Of a stretch of DNA of 64,000 bases, positions 36,602 through 48,600 are shown piece after piece. Each line of letters opens with the position of its first letter. Position 1 is the first letter of the stretch. The position numbers and the translations under genes are program-made. The notes under the pieces were generated by a model. That model worked only from the letters and a program-made list of their open reading frames with translations, did no database searches and had not been told where the DNA came from. Where the stretch lies: positions 1,069,418-1,133,417 of the forward strand of contig ML133498.1 of assembly GCA_003864495.1 (NCBI GenBank). Reading direction: 5' to 3'. This DNA is from Nemopilema nomurai (Eukaryota; Cnidaria; Scyphozoa; Rhizostomeae; Rhizostomatidae).

Positions 36602-39600
36602 ATATTTTTACTTGCCCATTTTTGTTTCATATTTGTCTATTTGCTTTTATAAAGGGTGCAGTATACATTTTTTTTAGCGAGGATGTGCAGTAGATTTTTT
36701 ACTCACGCCTTCTTTGTGTAAAACTAAAATTTTACCCTACTCTAAAAGGGTGCCTTACTACACTACCGTTCAAAAAGTCTTGGGACGAAAGACGCTTATG
36801 ATAAAAGCTTTAAAAAGCATGCATTTGATCCTCTCTTATTATGTACGACAACCAGCTATTTCCATGAAACTTTCATAAGGCATTGTTCATGTTTCGAAGT
36901 ATTTCAATTTCGCCACATTATTCGAAAAAGATTAACCGTAAAGGTTTTCTAGGCCAGAAACATGAACATGGAGGTTATCAAACATCGTGAAATATCATAC
37001 GAGAAGCGTCTGGAAATTATCTTTTATGAAAATAATGGTGAAAAATACCAAGAAACTGCATCAATTGTAGGCTGCTCAAAGAACGCAGCTTTCGCTGTAT
37101 GCAAAAAGTTCTTTAAATTTCGAGCCGTGAAAGATTTGCCAAGGGTTGGCAGACCGAAGAAGTTCCGGACGCCAAATCATGAAAGGTCTTTATTGAGAGA
37201 TCAAAAAACAGGGTACATCTCTATTAATTTGCTAGAAGGTCAAAGCGCAGAGGTTTCAAATTCTGATAATTATTTGTAATGAATAGATAGAGCTGAAATT
37301 TTGCAACTTGTTGATGCTTTTACTGCGTTATTTAGACCATTTTAAAGGATAATAGGATGGTTTTCAAAAGATACATTTTTTGATCGCCTTAAATTGTTTT
37401 TATTCGCCAGAAGATTCGAAACTTCAAATCATCCCAAAACATTTTGAACGATAGTGTACAAAAATGAAAACAAAATTCGGCAGCAGAATAGTTTAGGAAT
37501 CTTGCAGAATCATATTTTGCTATTTTGCAAGTTTATATATAATGTCCTCTCTAGCATTTTGTAACTTCTTTCATAACTGATATTTTATGTAAGTGACGAC
37601 ATTTTCTAAAACATTTCGTATTAAAGAGCTTTGAAATGCTTGACTGCCTGAAAACTGTATTACCCTAAGCCATTCAATGTTCTGCTTGGCATCCTGTGAA
37701 TTACACGCTTTTTTTAATAAGGAACTTTTGGAACCTACCACAAGGCCTAGTGCCAAAAGTTCCATATTTGTAGACCTCAAGTCCTCAGATTTTAGTACCA
37801 AAAGTTCCTTAAAAGTTCCTTAATTTTCACGGCACATCAATAAGCCTTAACACTTAATAGAGAGAGGGGCGAGATAGAATATGCGGAAACTACTCGACAC
37901 ACAGCACTTGACACACGAATAGCAAACAATGCGAGTATTGGCTGCAAATGAATGGAAAGGGCTTTTTAGCTCTTGATGCTTGCAGTTATAAAAAATTTTC
38001 TAAACGAAAAGTTCCTTAGGGATTTCGTTTTTAGTAGTATAAGTTCTTTATATATTTCGGCCTTCTACATGTAGGTTCCTTATAAAGTGGTTCCTTATAA
38101 AAAGAGCGTGTATGTCTTTAAAACCGCAAATAGCAGAAGGTCGCCATAATCGCTTGTAAAATAGAAAACTTGAATGTCCAACTCTGCCCCCTTTTTAGGT
38201 ACTCCAAGTGTTTCTGTGATTGCCTTGCTGTGGGGCATCTCCACTCACTTTCCAAGGCTGTGAGGTATTTTGATCCGCATTTTTCGTTTTTTTCATTTAA
38301 GGTAACACTGTGACTTGATGCTTAACGATTACATGCCTAATTGTTTCATAAAGCACTTTTCTGTTCCAATACATATGGCTCAAAAGCGATCAACATCTAG
38401 AGATTTTCTACCCTGGGTACCAGGCTCACTAGAGATTTTCCTTCATCGCTTCCCGAGTACCGTAAATGACAGCGTCCGAATTGCTTATTTAAAACATTTT
38501 ACAGGGCCCCTTTATTCGACAGGAACGCTTATTAACTTTTGCGAGAGGCAAATCACTCCAAAAAATCTCGTACACTTTTTGTGGAAATCCCGTACGCTAT
38601 TTGCACCTGTGAATTGCCCCTCCAATTTTTGTTCACACCATGTAAGGGAGAAAATTTAATTCCAGTGTTTTCCAGTTCTTTTTCTGGTGCAAAATAAAAA
38701 GTCCATAAATGTCAATTTCTTCATCCTCTTCATCCTGAAATATACTCAAGGTCATTAAACAACTAATTATAAAACATTTTCTTGTTTTCAAGTATATCAA
38801 AATACATGTAAGCAATAAAATATTTTGTTTTTACTAAATTCAAATAAGTGCGAATTCACCGTCTGTCTTATTCAAGCAAGGGACGCTTATTGGAAAGTTT
38901 CTTTTTTCCGGGGCTCTTATTCGGAAGGGGTGGCTATTTAGCAGGAGGCGCTAATTTAATCACTAACGGTATTGCTCAGTTGGACCACAGACTTGCGCCA
39001 GAATAAAGATCTATTTTTTAGTAAGAAGAGGTACCCCGCCTGGCATTTTTATTGCTGCTTGTTTTTAGGCACAACATGTCGGGGCAATTAATACCCCGAA
39101 AGGTTTCATTGTGTCCTTATTTTTTAATTCTAGTAACATTGTAGCGAAAGTCAAAGATCCAGTTAAAGAAATTTTGCAAGATATTTCTATGGTTAGCACA
39201 AGTTCGTTTCTCTTTTATCTTGCGAATATATACTGTGTGATTTTTACTTACATCATAAAATGAATTAATATAAATTCAGTGTTTGTTAAAGTAAGGCAAA
39301 GTTAATGAAGAAACTTAAAAATAGCTCAAGGAATTGATGTATGTAGTGAAATGGTCTATTTTAAATTCTATGCAATCTCATGGCAGGATGCGAGCTGGCC
39401 ATCAATTTTGCTTTTCTGCTTTTCTAGGAACAGACTGACCTAGCCGCGCTAATGAAAGTTCCACTTAAAAGAGCCAGCTACTATTTAAGATGCGTGGACA
39501 AGTTGTTGAAAATTATGAAGGTATGCACTTTTTATCTGGAAATAAAGGGGATTGATACCGCAATAAATGCATAAATTTTGGTAGCGAGTTCAACGTTATT

Positions 39601-42600
39601 ACTTCTAAAGGAAAATGCAAATACGTTTTAAGTTTTTTCAATTGAAATATACGTTATTATTTTATGAACACACCAGAACACACCATAAATGCCGAATTTG
39701 AATGGGCTACTTTTGCATGAAATGTTTTGTGCTATAAATTGTGGTCTAACAGTGCATATCTACGAAGACTTCTTTCTTGTCTATATGATTAAATTGTTGC
39801 AACGATTAAGGGTTTTGGTGATGCGAAAGCAGAGGAAACGTCACAGCTGAAGGAGGTCAGTCAAAGATGGCAGGACTTTTCGGATTTGACTTCAACGCGG
39901 CTGCATGATGCGGAGAGAACAAGGGAATTCTGGGAAGATTGTCCTGCAAAGCTAGTGGTGGGTGAATTGTTCAGAATCTCTTATGCGATATTCAGGGGCG
40001 ATTCTAGCCGGAGAATATGATAAGTCGCAAGAGTAGATAGTCGGCAATAAAAAATACCACTTGCTACTCCATTGCAGTCATACCCAAAACCCCCACTTAT
40101 TAGCAATCTTTTCCTGTATAAACTTAATCAAAATTGATAGGTTACGTGATTTCTATCACTATACGATTGGTTCTGCTACATCCTACTTCCATTTAGGAAA
40201 AAATTGTGAATTGATTCGAATTTGTCTTGTTATATATCAACGTCATGAAATGGAGATACTGGTGCATCCTTTGATAGCTGGTTTGCGAACCAGAATTACT
40301 GGTGCAGTTTGATTTAGCCAAAAGTTCAACAAATAGCTTAGTCGTGTCGACCCCTGTTTAGCGTTGTTGAGGAGTTTTGCGTGTTGTTGAGCAAAGTTTG
40401 ATCATATTAAAATTTTTTTAGCGTTGTTTAGACGTTTTACCACCAATTAAACATTTGTTGTGATCGCGCAGGCGCAGTAGATATCGAGAATCGAGTGGTT
40501 TTCTATTCCCGCCAAAAACTGGTTGCTTGATGACAACTTCACAGTGCTCGCAGTTTGGAAAGTTGAGTGAAATGTTGAGTGAAATGTTGAGTGAAATGTT
40601 GAGTGAAATGTTTAGTGAAATGTTTAGTGAAATGTTTAGTGAAATGTTTAGTGAAATGTTTAGTGAAATGTTAAGTCACGTTTTGCCACCCACGTTAAAC
40701 TTCACGCAACTTCACTAAATAATTCGATTGAAATGTTTAGTGAAATAGTCGTTTTGCCAGGGCTTAAAGCTCAATCTCCAAAAAAATATCAGGAAGTTTC
40801 GCTGCGAAATATTTCCTGCGAAAAACTTTTCCCGCGAAAATTTTCGAAAGTCTGTTTCTAATACGGATAGTTCTCTGCAAAATTTCCTTTACGAAAAAAT
40901 CATTTGCACCATGGACTTGTACTGTGGTGAGCTTTTGATTCTGCTTGTGTTGCACTGAAGACGAAACCTTAGGCTGGTGAAAAACAAAAAAAAGATTTTC
41001 GATGCGAAGAGTATTTGCAGAAAGAAAGGAGAAGGGGACGATAACAATCTTGTTAGGGAAACACGGCTGCAAGATCACGGATTCCTTTTCAAAATGTTCC
41101 CGGTGACTCGAGGAATTGACAAATTTGGTCGCAGACAATATACACAAGGAAGCAATATCTCCAGAAGAAAAGTTGCGCGTTTTTTGAGGTACCTAGCAAG
41201 TAGGATTTTCACCTGAGCCTAGAATAAGCTACATAATAAGCAAGACAACAAACAGTTGGTAGATTATAGCCGTGTGATACACTATGGGACATTTTAACAA
41301 GTGGAGGTTCCCTGAATGTGCTAAAAAACAGTTTATGAGTGGAAAAACGTTGCCTCAAAATTGGAAAGTAACTGGAGCTTTCTCAATTGCCTCGGTGCAC
41401 AAAGTGGCTTTTTATTCTTCAAATGCATGAACAGATTTCGATCGTTCTTCTGACTATCTGCATGCAGTGGAAATTATGAATTTGTCATAGTAGGCATTGG
41501 CGAAGCAAGACGCCAAAGTGAAGCCCTGGACAAACGAATCCAACATTTCATCCAACATATCCGCAACTGTCTATTAAAGTGTGTTTAAATGTGTCTGCTT
41601 TTGGTTATTTTTTAATGTTTGCATACTCTGAGGAGTGTCGAACGAAAAAGTACTTTAAGTATGCAAAAACTGGTTCCGCTATTCCTAGCTATTGTAAAGT
41701 TTTGTACCGCAAATAATGGAAACATTTCATTTTCAATTCAACTTAAACTACAACTACAAATCTCACTATTACAAGGTAATTTGCAATTGGCTAGCCTGGT
41801 TTTACAAGAAAAAACTATTACAATCGTAAGGTAAAAGGAAAAACTGAGAAAAATAAAATAAAATAAAACAACTAAAGTTAAAAAGGATTATAGGATAATA
41901 ACAACAACAATAATAATAATAATGACAATAGTATCTCGCATAATCTCTGTTGCATAGCAGTTCGTACAGTACCACAGGCTAATTTAACTTTAAGCTTGAG
42001 AAAGTTCAGGCAGTCGCTCGATTTCTATTAGGCCTTTGCGTTGCTTTTTAGAATTTGTTCCATTCCTGGAAGGTGTCTTTTGAATTTTCCGCATTGTCAT
42101 AAATGTTCTGTTTTCTTTATGTAATCCACACATTCTGCAGCTTATTCTATCATGTTTCCTTTTTAATAAGTATTTAAATCGGTCATGTTTAGTTACAATT
42201 TTCGTACTATAGTCCCTATCTATGTTTTATGTTCTTTTACTCCAAAATTGGCTTTTTAACAACCTTATATTTGTTTAATCACTATTCTTAACTTGCTGCT
42301 TTATCTTCTTTGTGATTTTGCTTTTTACTACTTTTTCCAAACTTTCCTTGATTTATTTGAAATTTGTTTTTTTGAGTATTTTATATTTAGTTCAACCAAG
42401 ACATACTTTATTTCATCATACCAGGAATTTCTTTCTTTGTTCCTGGTATAATTGTTTTGTCAAACATGTTTATAAAACATGTTTATTAGTTTAGGTACAG
42501 CAATCTTCATTTGTATAGTAACCCTTTGTTAGGATGTTTATCTTGGTATTGAAGCAGTTAGGGCTATCATAATTTGTTTGCATGCAATTTTTCCACCTTC

Positions 42601-45600
42601 AGTTCCTTGATTCTTTTCTTGAGAGCATTTCTTTCATTTTTCACTGTTTCTGCTTCACCTCATTCTCAGTATGACCACCTCTTGTATCTCATCTTTGTTG
42701 ATTCTACCATTCATGTTGGATCACCAAAATTTGTAAATTGGTGTTGGGTGCAGTTTGATTGAGATCAAAAACAAATTTTGTTGGATGTGTTTGGCCACCC
42801 TCTCATAAGCTATGGAAAACTTTATTTTTTTGGTGGAAATGCTGAATGAAATGTTGGTTGTGTTTGACTGGGCTTGATGCTTCTGCTTTTACAAATAACA
42901 ACATAGGTCATAGTATCACAAACAGTCTTCTGCATGTTCCTGTGCCACAAATGAGTATATGTTTATGTAGCAGATGATGAATATTATCCATTAAGGGTGA
43001 ATATTTAAAAACCATACTCATAGAGCATAGTGGAAATACCTAAGGTGATTAATAATTACAGAATTAGTTGTGCAAGAAAAATCATTAAAAATGCATTTGG
43101 CATTTAATAGCTATGTTTCCCATTTTTAGTCTGCCAATTAATGCCATACTTGAACCCCAGTTGAACACAGAGTCTTGCACAAAGGCACCAACAGTTATTT
43201 TGCATGATTATTTAATGTGTAGTGAACAATTAATGAATAGTCAACATTGCCCTTAAAGTTTTGCTGATATGAACAGCACAAGTAACCAGAAGTAGGGCAA
43301 CTGGAGAGGATTCAGTAAAAGAATTTGAGCAAAATTATTCTTCATATTCAATATCAAAAAGTAATTGTTGTATTTTGAGCTTTGCCATTTGATTTTTTTT
43401 CTGTGGTAGTCTTTTAAGTGTAGCCACAAGACTGCGGCAAAACAAATCGTCAGGATCATCATCTGCATTCATTGCCTTCCTCTTTATGTTTTCAATGAGA
43501 AATATCCCCTCCGGGTCCATATCAGGTGCCATTTTATTTCTGTTCACTGTGCTAGCCTTTGTGCTAGGTTCAATCGATCTAAATTCATCTGTTGCAAAGC
43601 TGCTATTTGATGCGAAAGAAGGGGCAGGGGAAGATTTGTCTACCACATCTAATGGCAAGGGTGCTAGAGGGGGTGTGGCTTGAAGTGTAATGTTACTTAT
43701 TTTTTGTTGATTAGTTATGACATCACGAAGGAACGCCATTTTATTGTAGTAACGGCACCTTGGTTGTTTCAACAATCCAGAACCAGACTTTGAAAATCCC
43801 CTCTCTCTGTCCAGACACTTTTTGTAAGAATCACGGAGATTCTTCCATTTTGCTTTTATCAACTCAACTGAAAGAGATTTTTAAAGACTAACAAGCTGGG
43901 GAATGCGTAAAAGCGGGTTTTCACGACAACAAGTTCATTTTATATTATTCTTCGGGTTTACCAGTATTCCCTAGGACAACAATATGAAAATCAAAAAACG
44001 CCCCCCCCCTCCCCCTTGATGTGTAGCCTCTAGACGGGCTTAGAGGGGCTGGATAAGAAATTTGTAAACATTGCACATTACGGGTCGTCCTGCGGGATTA
44101 CAACTGGAAGTAGATTGCGAAATGGCGGACTTCTGATAAACTGAAAGTTACATTCCTGGTAATTCATCGGGAATCAAGAACAAAGTAATTTGAGAATGCT
44201 CCTGTTGCCTTCAATAAGAACCATTGCTGTGCAAACTCTGCCATTATTGAACAAACTGTTTCTTCCCAGTCAACTCCGTGAAATTCGGCCTTATTCTCTT
44301 CCTGTTTTCCTTGCGTACGTTCAAAATATATCAATGAAATGATAAAAGTGACTATCCTCTTTACAATTTCATTTTTAACTACTTGTTCCTCTTATAATCA
44401 AAGCGATGCAGAAAGATTGCGGCAGTCCAATGACAGGATGGGTCTTTCACTCAAACATCAACACAAACCACGCGTGTATAATCCCGCGGGCAAGTTTCTT
44501 ATCCAGCCCCTTTAATTTCGTGGATATTTGCAAAATAAACAAGCAGCCATGCTTACCGTTGAGTCCAAGTCTTGAAGAGATCTCTCCCCAAACCAGCTGC
44601 TTCTTATGGAAATCGCTGTACCCAGGGTACTGCCTATTCCATAGAATTGGGTATGCTTGAATCTCCTCTATAAGAATTTCAGTTTTGTCTTCCCTTGATT
44701 CGCTTGCACTTCTTTCACTATCCCCATTCATTGTAGTTCCCATCTCACACGCCGAAGGATATGGTGATACCAAATCGATTTAGGCCTGTTTACTTTTTTA
44801 ATCTCGCGACTTCGTAGTGGAGGAAGCGAGAAAATTTCGCTGCGAATTATTTCACGCGAACAATTTCACTCCCAATATGTTGTTGATCTCGTGACGTTTG
44901 AATGTAAAGTGAGGAGGCGTGAAGGATCAATACTTACCATGATTGGCTGCGGAAAGCCCATCTATCTCCAGTGGGGAAAAACCAGTGAAATGCGAAAAGT
45001 GTTGATTCAATTGGTTCTGTTATAGGAAAACTGGGGGGAGTGTGGTTGCCAAGGGTTAATATGTGAATGAAAAGGATGGTTATATATGAAAAAGGAAAGG
45101 AGGTTAACGTGATAATTACGTATGCTAATTAGTGACATGGGAGGGGGGCAGCCTTCACGGAAAGTCATGGAATATAAAAGTTTAAAGTGAAGAATCAATG
45201 CAGTTTAGGGAGAATACCCAAGCAAGTCATATTAAAAGCTACGTATAAATCATATGGACGGAAAAACACCAATAATCAATAATCTTCCTTAGAAATGCGA
45301 GAGGGGGGGGGGTAAGGAAGGGGCAAGAAAAACTTTTGGAGGGCTAAGGCCCCCTAGCCTTCACCCCCTTAGAAACGCCACTGTCGTATTTCAGGCAAAG
45401 GCATATGATTTTTTATTGAAACTGTCTTCATGGTTTACACCCAGAGCTATATAGGGGTCTAACCCTCATGGCCCAGGATATTTTGACGTTTTTATTATCT
45501 TACATAGTTTGCTGCACGCATTTGACGCCCCTGCCTTTTCTTCCAGGAGGCACTCAAAGACCCTCATCGCCGAATCACGCGGACCAGCAAGAGCGCCCCC

Positions 45601-48600
45601 TTGGCCCTCGCCAGGGCATCGAGGCTGGCTAACCACTCCTTTATGCTGTTCAATGACGTCTTCGTCCACTGCCAGTCAAGCAGACATTTCCAAGTTTTCC
45701 CGCTGGTCACCATGTGGGTCGAGCCATGTTTGGACTCCGATCAGCAGAAGTTAGTAGACAGGGTGTTTTTAAGATCCAATTCAATGTTTAGTGCGCTCTT
45801 CCCTTTGCTGGCTTCGCTTATTTCCGATTGTCCATTTTCGACTATGTCTGTCCCCTGGAACAAAGTTGTGGGTGCATTAAGTATTTATTGCTTTTCCCAT
45901 CAATTTTTCCCATGTCTCGTTGATTAAGTTTCATTCACTTTCGTTTATCTATTTTTTTCATTGTAACTTTCCATGTTTGCAGTGCTCAGTGGCGTTTCTA
46001 CGGGGGGAGGGGTGGGGAGGGGTGGGGAGGGGAGGGGAGGGGTGGGAGCTAGGGCAGCCTTGGCTCCCCAGAGTCTTTGTCAGCCCCTTAATTTCCCCCC
46101 ATTTTTCTAAGAAGCTTTTTAGTTATTGGTTGGTGTTTCCGCCCGTATGCTTTATACGTAGGTTTCGGTATGAATTGCTCGGGCATTCTTTTTAAAGTGT
46201 ATTGCGTCCGTACACTACTATCTCAGGCCCCCCAGTTTTCTCAGGCTAGAATCGCTCCTGGCAGTGCTTAAAGTAATAAGGTATCGAGACAGGGAAACTC
46301 TTTTTGAGGATTTCTAATTTTTCCTAGAAATTCCCTGAGGATCACAGCACCGGAAGTGTCTTCTGTGCTAATCGCCGATTCACCTCCCGGACGGGTAGTC
46401 ATTTTCATTTCTCCATTACGCTTTTCACATAATTTTAGACATTTAGCACGAACCTTCCTCCGCATCAAATATTTGTTCATATGTCTAATGGATTCAATTT
46501 TTCCCTTAATGCAAACAGTATTGATTTTGATCTTTGCTTGACGAGACCTATTTTTTTTCGAACAACAAAGTTAAGAAAATGTTTATAGATGTCATTAATA
46601 CGTCTGACGTCATTAAGTTTCAGGGTAGTTGAGTGCTATTGCGTAACAAATTTAGACGCTTACATTGAGTGTGTTTGAAAATCATTTATGCTTCCATACC
46701 TCTTTATACTTCCATGCCATGTTTGTTTTACATTTTATAACTACCTTTCAGACGGAATGGGTCAAAGAGATCAACGAAGCTATAGCACAGTGTCTCTCAG
46801 TTGTGTCTTTGCACAGGTGAGACGTCTTTTTAAAACACAGTTTCACACATGTCGTTATATTTTCATTTGTAAGTTTAACGAGTAGGTGGACAAAAAAACA
46901 AGGCTCCGTTCAACACGGAATGGCAAATCAGTGTTCTAAGGATGCTTAAGGTCTGTAAAAAGACTCTATCGTGATGAAATTATTGAAACGAAGAGAGACA
47001 TACACAATTTGTTAATGTGCAAGCAAAAGCTGATGTAAGCGAAATAGTGTCAATTGTATTGATCAACAAATGATAAACAATAAAAGAAAGTGATCAATAG
47101 TACTGATTAATAGACAATAAGCAAAGCCATTTTTCCAGATTCCCTTCCGTAACCAGTGCTTTTTCCCATGGACTTGGCTCTAATTCTTTCCTTGGACTTC
47201 CCTTTCCGTACAGAGATTGGTTGCCTGTATTTTCCGTTGTTCCCCTTTCTAGAATAACAACCCAGTCCGTGAATTCAATATCTGGCCTACTGCGGGCTGC
47301 CGATGCGAGGGAAGCCTCGTATACGTACATAAATCATGTCAAATACAAAGGTGCAAGGTATTCTGGGATGTGGTTGTATGGAATGCCTCACGGAAGGTAA
47401 CGAAACTTTCTGTTCATATTTTTACCAAACCGTATTGAATTCTGTGGATAAACGAAATATGCCTACCCCCATCACGAAAAGTAGAAGGAGAACCCAACCC
47501 AGCTGTCATCCCCTTTTTATAGCCCTATGACGAGTATACAGTTAAGAAACATGTTTTGCTTGTAAAGAAGGGTGCTTGTAACAAGACTTGCGAAGAAACC
47601 AAGGCTGGTACATTTAAGCATTAAGTTGCTGTTTCACTAAAAGCTTTCTGAATTTCTTGTTAATTTTTTCTCGTGAATTTTTTCTTCACAACGAACCATT
47701 TTTAACAGGGGCAAGATGGTTTGGCCTGACCGTCTCACGTATGAAGGAGAATTTGAAAACGGAAATTTTCAAGGGTGAGTTATGTAACAAGCATTGTTAT
47801 TAGGCCATTCAAAATTTGTGATAGAGTTGTCTCTTGAAATATGCGACAAAGTTTATTTCAACGTGTCAGTCAATGTCTGTTGGTTCTTATCCGTACTTTG
47901 TACTAGTGCATTTGATCATCTATTTTGTATGAAGAAACACTGATATTTGGCCGTTAACGGAGTTCACCTGGCTGTTAACATGCAATTCAAGGAGTTTGTG
48001 ATGGTTTTGATAACTATGATAATGCATTGGCTTTCACGTGTTCCAGCTACGGTGTCATGGTGTTCCCTGAGGCTGCCGGCGAATCAAAGCAGAGATACGA
48101 AGGGGACTGGATCGAGGGGAAGATGCAGGGCTACGGCCAGATGAGATACAATGACGGGTCTGAATACACGGGCAATTGGGAAAACGATTGCCGAAGCGGG
48201 CATGGGACTGTGAGGACATATTTTGGGTACGATGATACACTTGAGACGGTATACGTTGGAAATTGGGATAATGACCAGAAGCAAGGCTATGGAGTCCAGG
48301 ATTTTGTCGTGAGGTATTGAAGATTGCAAGGATTCACTTAATTTATTTTGCTTTCATCTTCACCTTGTTTCTTTAATGAGTATGTTTATTTTGTACCACG
48401 CAGTGACTTTTCTAATCTTAATCAGGTTAGCAGCAGGATCGCTTAAAAGAGCACCCCTATAGGGAACGAACTCTGTAGCTTGCATTCTTGTAAGTTGAAG
48501 GTTTTTATAAGACCGACCATCACGAAGGAATTTCATGTGGCATTAAGAGGATGGACTTTACCGGCGATACCATTTGTATGTTTTTATGGCAGCCAGTGAA

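Larger units (their letters stand above)
33804..39957 (+). other. ALS2: Alsin DH-like (RhoGEF) exons
   Basis: Exons 33804-33862, 34342-34454, 36279-36468, 38199-38264, 39134-39191, 39428-39520 and 39811-39957. The encoded helices align with human alsin by position. [19 protein letters not shown] corresponds to the segment after the propeller, [10 protein letters not shown] to its [30 protein letters not shown] to its LFFLPIRRLHNYAKVLLKL, and FWEDCPAKL to its FWKTFPGKM. The acceptor at 34341 was chosen because it has a pyrimidine tract and is the AG that keeps the frame open from exon 6. The exon at 36279-36468 ends AG|gcaagt, a GC donor. Confidence 0.85.
45547..46816 (+). other. ALS2: Alsin PH-domain exons
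   Basis: Exons 45547-45749, 46328-46394 and 46752-46816. They encode [20 protein letters not shown], then [15 protein letters not shown]...[13 protein letters not shown], matching human NWFILFNDALVHAQ...[30 protein letters not shown] matches LKITTPEEQFTLISSTP, and [15 protein letters not shown] matches TKWLRAISQAVDQAL. The 67-base middle exon was found only by phase and homology; its neighbours leave exactly the phase it supplies. The preceding intron (39958-45546, 5.6 kb) holds the antisense MADF gene. Confidence 0.9.

Noticed and set aside
40527..40718. Frame encoding repeated SEML/SEMF units
   Set aside because: It results from a 12-bp tandem repeat whose period is divisible by three; it is in an alsin intron.
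43486..43683. Plus-strand open frame across the MADF gene
   Set aside because: It is the complement of the MADF-BESS coding exon, whose domains explain the openness.
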